64,000 nt of DNA from SIG440 sp045586925. Its GTDB lineage: Bacteria > Bacillota > Clostridia > Monoglobales > Monoglobaceae. Under the pieces are notes generated by a model. That model was not told the DNA's origin and made no database searches. It saw only the letters and a list, made by a program, of their open reading frames with translations. The stretch's first letter is position 1. Each line of letters begins with the position of its first letter. The position numbers and the translations under genes were made by a program. The stretch is from contig JAZNBG010000034.1 of the NCBI GenBank assembly GCA_045586925.1, forward strand, positions 1-64,000, written 5' to 3'. Positions 40,390-48,579 of the stretch are shown here, piece after piece.

Positions 40390-40923
40390 ATGAATAACAA
40401 TCTGTATTTTTCGCACCGAGATGAAAAAGCAAATATTTATGAACTGCAGACCTATCTGAGATATTTGTCAAGGTATATAAAAGAAATCCCGCAGGTAAAT
40501 CCTGACGGTATATACGGCCCCGAAACCCGTGCGGCAGTAAGTGCTTTTCAAAAGAGATTTGGAATGCCGGTATCAGGAGAGGCGAATTTTGAAACATGGA
40601 CCCGTATTGTGGAAGAGTATGACAATGTTGTCCGTGCTGAAAAATATGTAAAGCCGGTTTTTGTATATCCTGTTGATATTCCCAATATGAAAGCGGGCGA
40701 CGACTTTGAAGAAATATATATTCTGCAGATAATGCTCAGGCGACTTGCAAAAATTTTCCCCAATATTCATATGGCAAAAATTACAGGTGTCTATGATGAG
40801 GATACCAAATCGGCGGCAGAGGATGTGGAGCGGTATTATGGAAAAAAACCATCAGGGCAGATTGACCGAGAGTTGTGGAATATTATTGCCGATATCTACA
40901 GTGCATTTACCTTTAATGATTGA
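40390..40923 (+). CDS. Protein with two peptidoglycan-binding domains
   Basis: 177 residues with a PG_binding_1 repeat in each half: VNPDGIYGPETRAAVSAFQKR and ITGVYDEDTKSAAEDVERYYG, each preceded by a helix such as IYELQTYLRYLSRYI. No signal peptide or catalytic domain. It lies 14 bases after the SpoIID-like gene and probably works with it on the same wall material. Confidence 0.75.
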   Translation: MNNNLYFSHRDEKANIYELQTYLRYLSRYIKEIPQVNPDGIYGPETRAAVSAFQKRFGMPVSGEANFETWTRIVEEYDNVVRAEKYVKPVFVYPVDIPNMKAGDDFEEIYILQIMLRRLAKIFPNIHMAKITGVYDEDTKSAAEDVERYYGKKPSGQIDRELWNIIADIYSAFTFND

Positions 40924-40952
40924 TTGACTTTTTAACAACATTTTGGTAAAAT
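40924..40952 (+). promoter_or_regulatory. Promoter of trmB
   Basis: -35 TTGACT (40924-40929) and -10 TAAAAT (40947-40952) with a 17-base spacer, directly after the preceding stop codon. Confidence 0.75.
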
Positions 40953-40954
40953 AA

Positions 40955-40992
40955 TCTTTGCTACCTTTCAAACACTTGATAGGTAGCAAAGA
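40955..40992 (+). promoter_or_regulatory. 5' leader stem-loop of trmB
   Basis: Perfect 12-bp stem tctttgctacct (40955-40966) with aggtagcaaaga (40981-40992), at the predicted transcript 5' end. No T run follows, so it is more likely an mRNA-stabilising or regulatory hairpin than a terminator. Confidence 0.55.
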
Positions 40993-41020
40993 CAGATGGT
41001 AATGCGGAGGTCATTATATT

Positions 41021-41683
41021 ATGCGAATGAGAAGAAAAAAGCATCGTGAGGAACGTATGGAAAGCTGTTCGGGGCTTATGATAAAAGATATTTTGAAGTA
41101 TAAGAATGATATCCAAGCCGTATATGGCGAGGATAAGCCATTACATATTGAAATCGGGTGCGGCAAGGGTGGATTTATCAGCGAAACTGCACGACGAAAT
41201 CCCGATGTAAACTATATTGCTTTTGAAAAAAATCTTGATGTACTGGTGCTGGCGATGGAAAAGGTGCAACAAATGGGTTTGACAAACGTACGTTTTGTTC
41301 CGGGAGATGCCGGTGTCCTTGGTGATATGGAATCAAAAACCAAAATCCAGCGTATTTACATTAATTTCTGCGATCCATGGCCAAAGGCAGGACATAAAAA
41401 AAGAAGGCTCACGCATGAGAAATTTCTCTCAATTTATAAAAGACTGCTTGAAGTTGGTGGAGAAATTCATTTTAAAACCGACAACCGTGGACTTTTTGAA
41501 TTTTCGTTGAATTCCTTTGCAGATTTTGGACTGAAATTAAAAAACATTACCCTCGACTTGCACAATAGCGGCTTTGAGGGTAATGTTATGACCGAGTATG
41601 AAAAGTTGTTCTCTGAAAAGGGACAGCCAATATACAGATGTGAGGCTGGCGTGCTTGCTGCAACTACATTCTGTCAGGATTGA
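41021..41683 (+). CDS. trmB: tRNA (guanine-N7)-methyltransferase
   Basis: 220 residues. HIEIGCGKGGFISETA is the SAM-binding motif, NFCDPWPKAGHKKRRLTHEKFL the family signature, and FKTDNRGLFEFSL follows. It methylates G46 of tRNA. The basic MRMRRKKHREERM start matches homologues. Its 3' end overlaps the convergent 41664-42101 gene by 20 bases. Confidence 0.95.
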   Translation: MRMRRKKHREERMESCSGLMIKDILKYKNDIQAVYGEDKPLHIEIGCGKGGFISETARRNPDVNYIAFEKNLDVLVLAMEKVQQMGLTNVRFVPGDAGVLGDMESKTKIQRIYINFCDPWPKAGHKKRRLTHEKFLSIYKRLLEVGGEIHFKTDNRGLFEFSLNSFADFGLKLKNITLDLHNSGFEGNVMTEYEKLFSEKGQPIYRCEAGVLAATTFCQD

Positions 41684-42101
41684 AAATCGGAATTATTACT
41701 AATGTAATAAGGATCATAAGCTGTGATATAATAAAGGAAACAAATTTATAGTCCTTATTGAGAAGAGGTTCCAAAAATCTTGTTTGCTGGAACAACCAAG
41801 GGAAGATGTCTTTGGCTTGTATAATATACAGAAAGCTGGAAACACCACAAAATATGGCAAAGGTAACTAATGCCGGAACCCAGTAGTCAGCATCTGAGAA
41901 GGAACGCATATAGACACGCGACCAACTTTTGTAGAACAAAAGCAGAAACAGAATAAAAGATGTAAGGTTAAGGACAAAGCAAGCAAATCTGCTGATTAAA
42001 ACAGTTTCTCGGTATATCATCAGCGAAAAAATCACCGAACAAATTATAGATATGCAAAAGGTTTTGATTGTTTCAAAAACTGTACTCGTGAGTTTATACA
42101 T
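41664..42101 (-). CDS. Four-helix membrane protein of unknown function
   Basis: 145 residues with four hydrophobic segments: FCISIICSVIFSLMIY, FVLNLTSFILFLLLFY, WVPALVTFAIFCGVSSFLYI and FIISQLMILITLVIIPIF. There are no motifs I recognise. It converges on and overlaps trmB, and no neighbour suggests a role. Confidence 0.5.
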   Translation of the reverse strand: MYKLTSTVFETIKTFCISIICSVIFSLMIYRETVLISRFACFVLNLTSFILFLLLFYKSWSRVYMRSFSDADYWVPALVTFAIFCGVSSFLYIIQAKDIFPWLFQQTRFLEPLLNKDYKFVSFIISQLMILITLVIIPIFNPDRM

Positions 42102-42199
42102 CTATGTAAACACATCCTTTCTTTTATATATTGTAACACATCGTTTTGCAATATTCAAGAGAAAACTATTAAAAATATTTAGGAAATGTCAAAAAACAG

Positions 42200-42228
42200 T
42201 TGACAAACCAAGGAAAGAGTGATATACT
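42200..42228 (+). promoter_or_regulatory. Promoter of infC-rpmI-rplT
   Basis: -35 TTGACA (42200-42205), -10 TATACT (42223-42228), 17-base spacer; a leader of about 135 bases precedes infC. Confidence 0.88.
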
Positions 42229-42234
42229 ATCGTG

Positions 42235-42336
42235 GTAAAGCAGAAGGTCCGCTTCTCCCCTTAGCCTCCGGCAACAGGGTTTTGAGTTTGTTTTTTGAGT
42301 GCGGAGGTTTATGCTTTCCGCACTTTTTCTTTTTGA
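42235..42336 (+). ncRNA. L20/infC-type attenuator leader
   Basis: An initial hairpin (agaag/cttct, 42242-42257) is followed by an intrinsic terminator, agtgcgga (42298-42305) with tccgcact (42317-42324) and a T-rich tail, before the infC ribosome-binding site. Firmicutes infC-rpmI-rplT operons are known to be controlled by L20-stabilised premature termination; this placement and structure fit. Confidence 0.65.
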
Positions 42337-42368
42337 AGCGGTGCAAAATTTTTTGGAGGTGTTTAGGT

Positions 42369-42884
42369 ATAGCTAAGCAAGAGTTGATGATTAACGAAGA
42401 AATCAAAGACAAAGAAGTCCGTCTTATCGGTCCCGAGGGCGAACAGCTTGGTGTAGTTTCAGGCAAGGATGCACTTGCGATGGCTGACAAGCACAATCTT
42501 GACCTTGTTAAGATTGCGCCTCAGGCTAAGCCACCCGTGTGCAAAATTATGGACTACGGAAAGTATAAGTTTGAAATTGCCAAGAGGGAAAAGGAGCAAA
42601 GAAAGAACCAAAAGGTTATTGACGTTAAAGAGGTTCGTCTTAGCCCCAATATTGATGAGCATGATTTCCAGACAAAAGTTAATCAGGGAATCAAGTTTTT
42701 AAAGTCTGGTGACAAAGTTAAGGTTTCTGTACGTTTCCGTGGCCGAGAGATTACTCATAGTGCCAGCGGCAAGGAGCTTCTTCTTAAGGTTAAGGATGCT
42801 ATGGCAGAGGTTGGCGTTGTTGAAAAGGACATTAAACTCGAAGGCAGAAATATGGCTATGTTTGTATCACCCAAGAAGGCATAA
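42369..42884 (+). CDS. infC: Translation initiation factor IF-3, apparent AUA start
   Basis: 171 residues. MINEEIKDKEVRLIGPEGEQ begins the N-domain and KPPVCKIMDYGKYKFE ends it; the C-domain holds VRFRGREITHS and the LEGRNMAMFVSPKK tail. The only start suitably spaced from GGAGGT (42355-42360) is ATA at 42369, eight bases away, giving the N-terminus M-AKQELMINEE as in Bacillus MISKDFIINE. The ATG at 42387 is 26 bases away. A rare start fits IF-3 autoregulation, in which IF-3 rejects its own non-AUG codon. Confidence 0.9.
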   Translation: MAKQELMINEEIKDKEVRLIGPEGEQLGVVSGKDALAMADKHNLDLVKIAPQAKPPVCKIMDYGKYKFEIAKREKEQRKNQKVIDVKEVRLSPNIDEHDFQTKVNQGIKFLKSGDKVKVSVRFRGREITHSASGKELLLKVKDAMAEVGVVEKDIKLEGRNMAMFVSPKKA

Positions 42885-42941
42885 GGCTTCGGTCAGTTTG
42901 GACAAAAGCTTTAAAAGTTATATATGGAAGGAGAATAAAAG

Positions 42942-43139
42942 ATGCCTAAAATTAAGACACACAAAGGCGCTGCAAAACGTTTCGGCGTTACAAAGAATGG
43001 AAAAATCAAAAGAGGTAAGGCTTTCAGAAGCCACATCCTTAACAAGAAGACAACTAAGAGAAAAAGAAAGCTCAGAAGAGCAGGTTATCTTGCAAAGGCA
43101 AATGCTGCTACTATCAGAGCTATGATGCCCTATAAATAA
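42942..43139 (+). CDS. rpmI: 50S ribosomal protein L35
   Basis: 65 residues, MPKIKTHKGAAKRFGVTKNG to the basic tail ANAATIRAMMPYK, the standard L35 sequence. AAGGAG precedes it. It lies between infC and rplT as usual. Confidence 0.97.
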   Translation: MPKIKTHKGAAKRFGVTKNGKIKRGKAFRSHILNKKTTKRKRKLRRAGYLAKANAATIRAMMPYK

Positions 43140-43171
43140 AGGGTAAATTTTGATTGCGGCACGATGTCGAG

Positions 43172-43215
43172 TGCTTTCCGCAAAGAGCGGAGTGTTTTAC
43201 AGCGGGTTATCCCGC
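43172..43215 (+). promoter_or_regulatory. Two hairpins in the rpmI-rplT spacer, possible L20 target
   Basis: tccgc (43177-43181) pairs with gcgga (43187-43191), and gcggg (43202-43206) with cccgc (43211-43215). The element tgctttccgc here also occurs in the infC leader terminator (42312), and gcggag occurs in both, suggesting a second copy of an L20-recognised fold. Confidence 0.4.
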
Positions 43216-43249
43216 AAAATTTGATTCAGATAAGAAAGGAGTCTTTATC

Positions 43250-43594
43250 ATGGCAAGAGTTAAAGGTGCTATGCACACAAGAAAAAGACGTAAAAAAATA
43301 TTGAAATTAGCTAAAGGTTACAGAGGAGCAAAGAGCAAGCTCTTTAAAACAGCCAACCAGGCAGTTATGAAATCCCTTACTTATGCTTATCGTGACAGAA
43401 AGCAAAAGAAGAGAAATTTCAGACAACTTTGGATTGCTCGTATTAATGCAGCTGCCCGTGCAAACGGTATCAGCTACAGCAGATTTATGAATGGTCTCAA
43501 GAACAATGGTATCGAAATTAACAGAAAGATGCTTGCTGAAATTGCAGTTTCCGATCCTGCGGCTTTCGCAAAACTTGTTGAAAAGGTTAAATAG
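43250..43594 (+). CDS. rplT: 50S ribosomal protein L20
   Basis: 114 residues from the ATG at 43250 (AAAGGA upstream). MARVKGAMHTRKRRKKILKL, AKGYRGAKSKLFK and LWIARINAAARANG are typical of L20, an early 23S rRNA binder and the probable repressor of this operon. Earlier in-frame starts run through the hairpin region and are not used. Confidence 0.97.
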   Translation: MARVKGAMHTRKRRKKILKLAKGYRGAKSKLFKTANQAVMKSLTYAYRDRKQKKRNFRQLWIARINAAARANGISYSRFMNGLKNNGIEINRKMLAEIAVSDPAAFAKLVEKVK

Positions 43595-43606
43595 TACTTG
43601 TTGTGA

Positions 43607-43640
43607 AAAAAGTTATACCACGATTGCGGTATAACTTTTT
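43607..43640 (+). terminator. Terminator of infC-rpmI-rplT
   Basis: aaaaagttatacc (43607-43619) pairs with ggtataacttttt (43628-43640), loop of eight. Confidence 0.9.
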
Positions 43641-43700
43641 CGTACGATAAAGCATCTAAACCACGGGCTAACTTCTCGCGGTTTAACCGGAGGGAACATT

Positions 43701-44429
43701 ATGAGTGAAGAACAGATTTATAATCCTATTGAAATTATAAACAGGATGATAAATGATATTGAAGGATTGCTTAATCCTATTGTGGTTAAGATGCAATTCT
43801 TGTTTAGCATTATGAGTTATATAAATCTTGGGTTGGTTATAGGTGTGTTTACATTATTGTTGTTTTATATGGTTTTTGTAAGACACCATCACATTAAGCG
43901 CAAACTGAAAAAACCAACTAATTATTTTATCGCAGCCTTGCTCTTGGCAATTTATGCTATCTTTACCGAAATTCCTATGAAAATCGGTCCTGAGTTTAGC
44001 CTGAATTTTGGACTTGTTGTAATGCCGCTTGCGGCGAAACTGTTTGGACCAATTCTTGCAGGGGCTTTTGGCATTATTCAGTATGCAACATCATTTGTTA
44101 TGCACTCGGGAGAGACATTTAATCTCAGTTCTATGTTGGTTGCTGGTATAAGCGGTATGCTGTACGGCTGGGTTATTTATGCTCACAGAACAAGATATTC
44201 AAGATGTTTGTGGGCAAAACTACTGGTGAATATGGTGTGTAATATTGTGTTGGTTCCCTTGGTTACTACAAATACCGTGACGCCTGAGATTGTTGATTCA
44301 ATTACAATGAAAATAGTGGTTAATGTATGTCTTGCCCCGGCTCAGGCTTTGTTGATTTATGTTGCTTTGCGTATTATGAAAAAAATCAGAAAGGAACTGA
44401 GACAGTTTTCCTGGGGTTTGGGCAAATGA
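43701..44429 (+). CDS. ECF transporter S component, FolT-like
   Basis: 242 residues with about six membrane segments. The core, FTEIPMKIGPEFSLNFGLVV then MPLAAKLFGPILAGAFGIIQ, with the LVNMVCNIVLVPLVTT helix, follows the folate-type ECF S-component pattern. An N-terminal extension of about 80 residues with an extra membrane helix is unusual. The energising EcfA/EcfT module is not in the window. I looked for a THF riboswitch upstream and did not find one; a weak hairpin lies at 43657-43685. Substrate is probably folate, not certain. Confidence 0.65.
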   Translation: MSEEQIYNPIEIINRMINDIEGLLNPIVVKMQFLFSIMSYINLGLVIGVFTLLLFYMVFVRHHHIKRKLKKPTNYFIAALLLAIYAIFTEIPMKIGPEFSLNFGLVVMPLAAKLFGPILAGAFGIIQYATSFVMHSGETFNLSSMLVAGISGMLYGWVIYAHRTRYSRCLWAKLLVNMVCNIVLVPLVTTNTVTPEIVDSITMKIVVNVCLAPAQALLIYVALRIMKKIRKELRQFSWGLGK

Positions 44430-45217
44430 TAGTTGAGATAACAGGAAAAGACAACAAAACCCTGAAATTTATTAAGGGATTAAAAAAGAAAAATAATCGA
44501 ATCGAGCAGAGGATGTTTGTAGCCGAGGGCAGAAAGCTTGCACTTGAAGCTTTTGAATACGTTCCGCAGGATATTTACTGCACAGTTGTAACACGGGAAT
44601 TTCTTGAAAAAGAGGCAGAAATTATGGCTTTTGCCGAGAGTATATGTAATAAGATTTTTGTTGTATCGGCGCAGGTGTTTGATGATATATCGGATACCGA
44701 TACTCCACAGGGAATTCTTACTGTTGTAAAAATGTCAGCTAAGGAATTTACGTTGTCGGAAGGTGCTCGGGATATTGTCATTCTTGACGGTGTTTCCGAG
44801 CCAGGCAATATGGGTACGGTAATAAGAACTGCAGAAGCCTTGGGGTTTGATGGGATATACCTTATGAAAGGTTGTGCGGATATATACAGTTCTAAAACGG
44901 TTCGTGCCACAATGGGGTCGGTTTTTAGAATGAAATTCAAAACCGGCTGTGAGTTGACCGATATTGAAGAATTACAGAAAAAGGGTTTCAGGGTGATTTC
45001 TACCACTCCCGGTGGAGAGACTGTTCTTGAAGAACTTTCGGTTATGGGTAAAACCGCGCTTGTTATAGGCAACGAGGCTCATGGCGTTTGCAGCAAAATG
45101 CTTGAACTTTCAGATTTGCGCGTGAAAATTACAATGCAGGGGCTTGCAGAGTCTCTCAATGCAGCGGTGGCTGCAGGAATTGCTATGCACTGGATAAAAA
45201 ACTGCAGAGCAGAGTAA
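44426..45217 (+). CDS. TrmH/SpoU-family RNA 2'-O-methyltransferase
   Basis: 263 residues from the ATG at 44426, which overlaps the previous stop (ATGA). The N-terminal substrate-binding domain contains KFIKGLKKKNNRIEQRMFVA and EGRKLALEAF. The SPOUT knot has ILDGVSEPGNMGTVIRTAEA, VIGNEAHGV and AESLNAAVAAGIAMHW. It would methylate ribose in rRNA or tRNA; the site cannot be told. Confidence 0.9.
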   Translation: MIVEITGKDNKTLKFIKGLKKKNNRIEQRMFVAEGRKLALEAFEYVPQDIYCTVVTREFLEKEAEIMAFAESICNKIFVVSAQVFDDISDTDTPQGILTVVKMSAKEFTLSEGARDIVILDGVSEPGNMGTVIRTAEALGFDGIYLMKGCADIYSSKTVRATMGSVFRMKFKTGCELTDIEELQKKGFRVISTTPGGETVLEELSVMGKTALVIGNEAHGVCSKMLELSDLRVKITMQGLAESLNAAVAAGIAMHWIKNCRAE

Positions 45218-45240
45218 ATATATTTATTGGAAATTGTATT

Positions 45241-46365
45241 ATGGAAATTTTGTATGAATTATGGCTACACACTATGTGTGATTTCGAGCCAGAAGTGGTT
45301 GAAAAAGCAGTTGTTTTGTTTGAAGACAAAGGGAGAAGCTTTTCCTCTAATATGGCAGACCGCTTCAAACTTACCAAGGCAGGGGTATCTCCTAAGCTGG
45401 CAGACAGAATAGGCGAGGTTGAATATTTTAAGCGGGCTCAGGAAATACTTGAATATTGCAATGATAACAGCATAAGAATTATTGATCAGGATTCTGAGGA
45501 ATATCCGTCAATTTTAAGGCATATTAACTCTCCACCCCGTATTTTATTTGCCAAGGGCAAGAAAATTGATTTCAACAGCAGTATGTGCGTATCGGTTGTG
45601 GGCAGCAGAAAGGCTACGCCTCAGGGCAAGGCTGTTGCTCGCGGAATAGGCAAAAGTCTTGCTGCGGAGGGCATAGTGGTGGTCAGTGGTATGGCGGAGG
45701 GCGTTGATACCGAGGCTCATCGCGGAGCTATAGAGGCAGGCGGTAAGACGATAGCTGTTTTGGCGGGAAGCGTTGATACAATTTATCCAAGATCAAACCA
45801 AAAGTTGTATTATGATATATTGGAAAATGGCACGGTTATTTCCGAGCGTCCACCAGGAACAGTTGTCAAGCCCTATTTTTATCAGCAGCGCAACCGTATT
45901 GTTGTGGGTTTGTCTGAGGGAACTGTTGTTGTAGAGGGTGAGATAAGCAGTGGTACGGCAATTACTGCAAGGCTTGCTACAGAAAACAACCGAGATGTTT
46001 TTGCTGTTCCCGGAAATCCGCTGGTTGCTATGGCGGAACTTCCTAACAGTTTAATCTGTGAGGGTGCCATGATTGTTGATAAAATTTCAAGACCTCTTGA
46101 ATATTATAAAGAAACAAGGGCGGAATATTTTAAAAATTTGCCTTCTTTGCAACAGAAGGAGGCTAAAAGATTTGAAGGTTTTTCTGATGATGACAGAGCT
46201 ATTCTTGATTTTATCAGTGAACACGGTGGTATTGCTGATGCCGAGGAGTTGGCAGAAGGTCTTGGCATTGCCCCAAATGTTCTTGGCACAAGGCTGACTG
46301 TTTTGTGCATAAGGGGAGTTTTGCGTCAGGAAAGCGGCAACAGATATATAGTTGTTAAATATTAA
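45241..46365 (+). CDS. dprA: DNA processing protein DprA
   Basis: 374 residues. The Rossmann-like core has VVGSRKATPQGKAVARGI, VSGMAEGVDTEAHRGAI, ERPPGTVVKPYFYQQRNRIV and the SSGTAITARLATENNRDVFA motif. The C-terminal 60 residues look like the winged-helix DprA tail. It loads RecA on incoming single-stranded DNA in competent cells. topA follows 20 bases later, the usual Firmicutes order. Confidence 0.95.
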   Translation: MEILYELWLHTMCDFEPEVVEKAVVLFEDKGRSFSSNMADRFKLTKAGVSPKLADRIGEVEYFKRAQEILEYCNDNSIRIIDQDSEEYPSILRHINSPPRILFAKGKKIDFNSSMCVSVVGSRKATPQGKAVARGIGKSLAAEGIVVVSGMAEGVDTEAHRGAIEAGGKTIAVLAGSVDTIYPRSNQKLYYDILENGTVISERPPGTVVKPYFYQQRNRIVVGLSEGTVVVEGEISSGTAITARLATENNRDVFAVPGNPLVAMAELPNSLICEGAMIVDKISRPLEYYKETRAEYFKNLPSLQQKEAKRFEGFSDDDRAILDFISEHGGIADAEELAEGLGIAPNVLGTRLTVLCIRGVLRQESGNRYIVVKY

Positions 46366-46385
46366 ATTATAGCATAGGTGAATAT

Positions 46386-48521
46386 ATGGCTAAAACAGTT
46401 GAAAAAACAGCAACAGACAAGAAGAAAAATCTTGTTATTGTTGAATCGCCTGCAAAGGCAAAAACAATAAAAAAATATCTAGGAACAAAGTATGAGGTTA
46501 CAGCTTCTATGGGTCATTTGCGTGACCTTCCCAAAAGTCAGCTTGGTGTTGATTTAGAGAATAACTTTGAACCCAAATATATAACCATTCGTGGCAAGGG
46601 TGATTTGATTACAAAGCTTAAAAAGGATGCGAAGAATTCTGCAAAAGTATTTCTGGCAACTGACCCTGACCGCGAAGGCGAGGCTATATCATGGCATTTG
46701 GCAAACCTTTTAGACATTGACCCGCAGGATAAATGCCGTATTACATTTAACGAGATTACAAAAACAGCTGTAAAAGAGGCTGTTACCAAGCCAAGGGCAA
46801 TAGATGGTGATTTGGTTGACGCGCAACAGGCAAGACGTGTTCTTGATCGTATTGTGGGGTATCAGCTTAGCCCCCTTCTCTGGAAAAAGGTAAAAAAGGG
46901 TTTAAGCGCTGGCAGAGTGCAGTCTGTGGCGACAAAGCTGATTGTTGATCGTGAGCGTGAAATAGAGAATTTTGAAGAAGAAGAATATTGGACAATTGAT
47001 GTAAAGCTTACCGATGAAAAAGGCAAAAAGCCTTTTGTTGCAAGATTTCACGGTAAGAATTCAAAAAAGATGAAGCTTAGTGACGGCAAAACCGTTGAAG
47101 GCATTGCTAAAAACCTGAAGGAGTCGTCATATACAGTAAGCAAAATTGTAAGAAGTGAAAAGAAAAGATACACAGCACCGCCCTTCACTACAAGTACTTT
47201 GCAACAGGAAGCTGCCAGAAAGCTGAACTTTACTACCAAGCGCACAATGGCAACAGCACAACAGCTTTATGAAGGCATTGATATCAAGGGCAGTGGCAGC
47301 GTGGGTCTTATTACCTATATGCGTACCGACTCGCTAAGGATTTCCGCCGAAGCACAGGCAGAATGTCGCAAATATATCGGTGGCAGATTTGGGGCGGAGT
47401 ATGTTCCAACCAAACCTAAGTTCTATCGTTCCAAAAAGTCGGCACAGGATGCACACGAAGCTATCCGTCCCACTTCTATGGAATTTGATCCCGAAAAAAT
47501 CAAAGCCTCACTCAAGACCGACCAATATAAATTATATAAACTTATCTGGAACAGGTTTCTTGCAAGTCAGATGGCTGATGCAGTTATGGATACTGTTCAG
47601 GCAGACATTACAACCAGTGAATATGTTCTTAAGGCAACCGGTGCAAATGTGAAGTTTGACGGTTTTATGGCGATTTACGTTGAGGGTCAGGATTTTGTGG
47701 AGGAAAAGGAAGGCAAAATTCCACCAATTACCGAAGGGCAGACTTTACTTGCCAAAGAGGTGGAGCCAAAGCAACATTTCACACAGCCCCCCGCAAGATA
47801 TACCGAGGCTTCTCTGGTTAAAAAGATGGAGGAGGATGGCATTGGTCGCCCAAGTACCTATGCTCCCACTATTACTACAATCACAAGCAGCCGAGGCTAT
47901 GTGGCAAGGGATGGTAAGTCGCTTTATCCCACCGAGCTTGGAACTATTGTTACAACCTTGATGGAGGAGCATTTCAATAATATTGTGGATGTTGAGTTTA
48001 CAGCAAATATGGAGGAAAAACTAGACAGCGTTGAAGAAGGCAATAAGGATTGGAAGGAAATCATAGGCGATTTCTATACGCCGTTTGCAAAGACACTTGC
48101 AGATGCAGAGGAGGCAATTGGCAAAATTGAGGTTCAGGACGAGGTTTCGGATATTCCTTGTGAAAAATGCGGACGTATGATGGTGTATAAGCAGGGTAGA
48201 TTTGGCAAGTTCCTTGCATGCCCCGGATATCCGGAGTGTAAGAATACAAAGTCAATTGTTGAAGAAATTGATGCTCTTTGCCCCAATTGCGGCAGCAAGG
48301 TACAGGTTAAAAAGTCCAAAAAGGGTGCAAAATATTACACCTGCGAAAAGGGAACGGATTGTTTTATTTCCTGGGACGAACCCACCAATATGAAATGCCC
48401 TGAATGTGGCGGCACATTGATGAAAAAACGCCCCTTCCGCGGACGAGGCCCCGTTAAGTATGTCTGCTTTAATGAAGACTGTAAATACGAGGAAATTCCC
48501 GCTAAAAACAAGAAGAAATAG
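46386..48521 (+). CDS. topA: DNA topoisomerase I
   Basis: 711 residues. Toprim domain with VIVESPAKAKTIKKYLG and DPDREGEAISWHL, active-site Tyr in LITYMRTDSLR, and the HEAIRPTSM and GIGRPSTYAPTI motifs. The C-terminus has three zinc fingers: CEKCGRMM with CPGYPEC, CPNCGSK with CEKGTDC, and CPECGGT with CFNEDC. It relaxes negative supercoils. Length is normal for type IA topoisomerase I in this group. Confidence 0.97.
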   Translation: MAKTVEKTATDKKKNLVIVESPAKAKTIKKYLGTKYEVTASMGHLRDLPKSQLGVDLENNFEPKYITIRGKGDLITKLKKDAKNSAKVFLATDPDREGEAISWHLANLLDIDPQDKCRITFNEITKTAVKEAVTKPRAIDGDLVDAQQARRVLDRIVGYQLSPLLWKKVKKGLSAGRVQSVATKLIVDREREIENFEEEEYWTIDVKLTDEKGKKPFVARFHGKNSKKMKLSDGKTVEGIAKNLKESSYTVSKIVRSEKKRYTAPPFTTSTLQQEAARKLNFTTKRTMATAQQLYEGIDIKGSGSVGLITYMRTDSLRISAEAQAECRKYIGGRFGAEYVPTKPKFYRSKKSAQDAHEAIRPTSMEFDPEKIKASLKTDQYKLYKLIWNRFLASQMADAVMDTVQADITTSEYVLKATGANVKFDGFMAIYVEGQDFVEEKEGKIPPITEGQTLLAKEVEPKQHFTQPPARYTEASLVKKMEEDGIGRPSTYAPTITTITSSRGYVARDGKSLYPTELGTIVTTLMEEHFNNIVDVEFTANMEEKLDSVEEGNKDWKEIIGDFYTPFAKTLADAEEAIGKIEVQDEVSDIPCEKCGRMMVYKQGRFGKFLACPGYPECKNTKSIVEEIDALCPNCGSKVQVKKSKKGAKYYTCEKGTDCFISWDEPTNMKCPECGGTLMKKRPFRGRGPVKYVCFNEDCKYEEIPAKNKKK

Positions 48522-48535
48522 CTAGTAAAACAGTA

Positions 48536-48565
48536 ACAAGCCCTCACTAATCGGTGAGGGCTTGT
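48536..48565. terminator. Bidirectional terminator
   Basis: acaagccctcac (48536-48547) pairs with gtgagggcttgt (48554-48565) between convergent topA and the secreted-protein gene; the T content of the tail is modest on both strands. Confidence 0.75.
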
Positions 48566-48579
48566 TCTGTATAGGAGTT

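Noticed and set aside
43641..43700. THF riboswitch upstream of the FolT-like gene
   Set aside because: Only a weak hairpin (43657-43685) is present; the conserved loops of the THF aptamer are not seen in this short leader.
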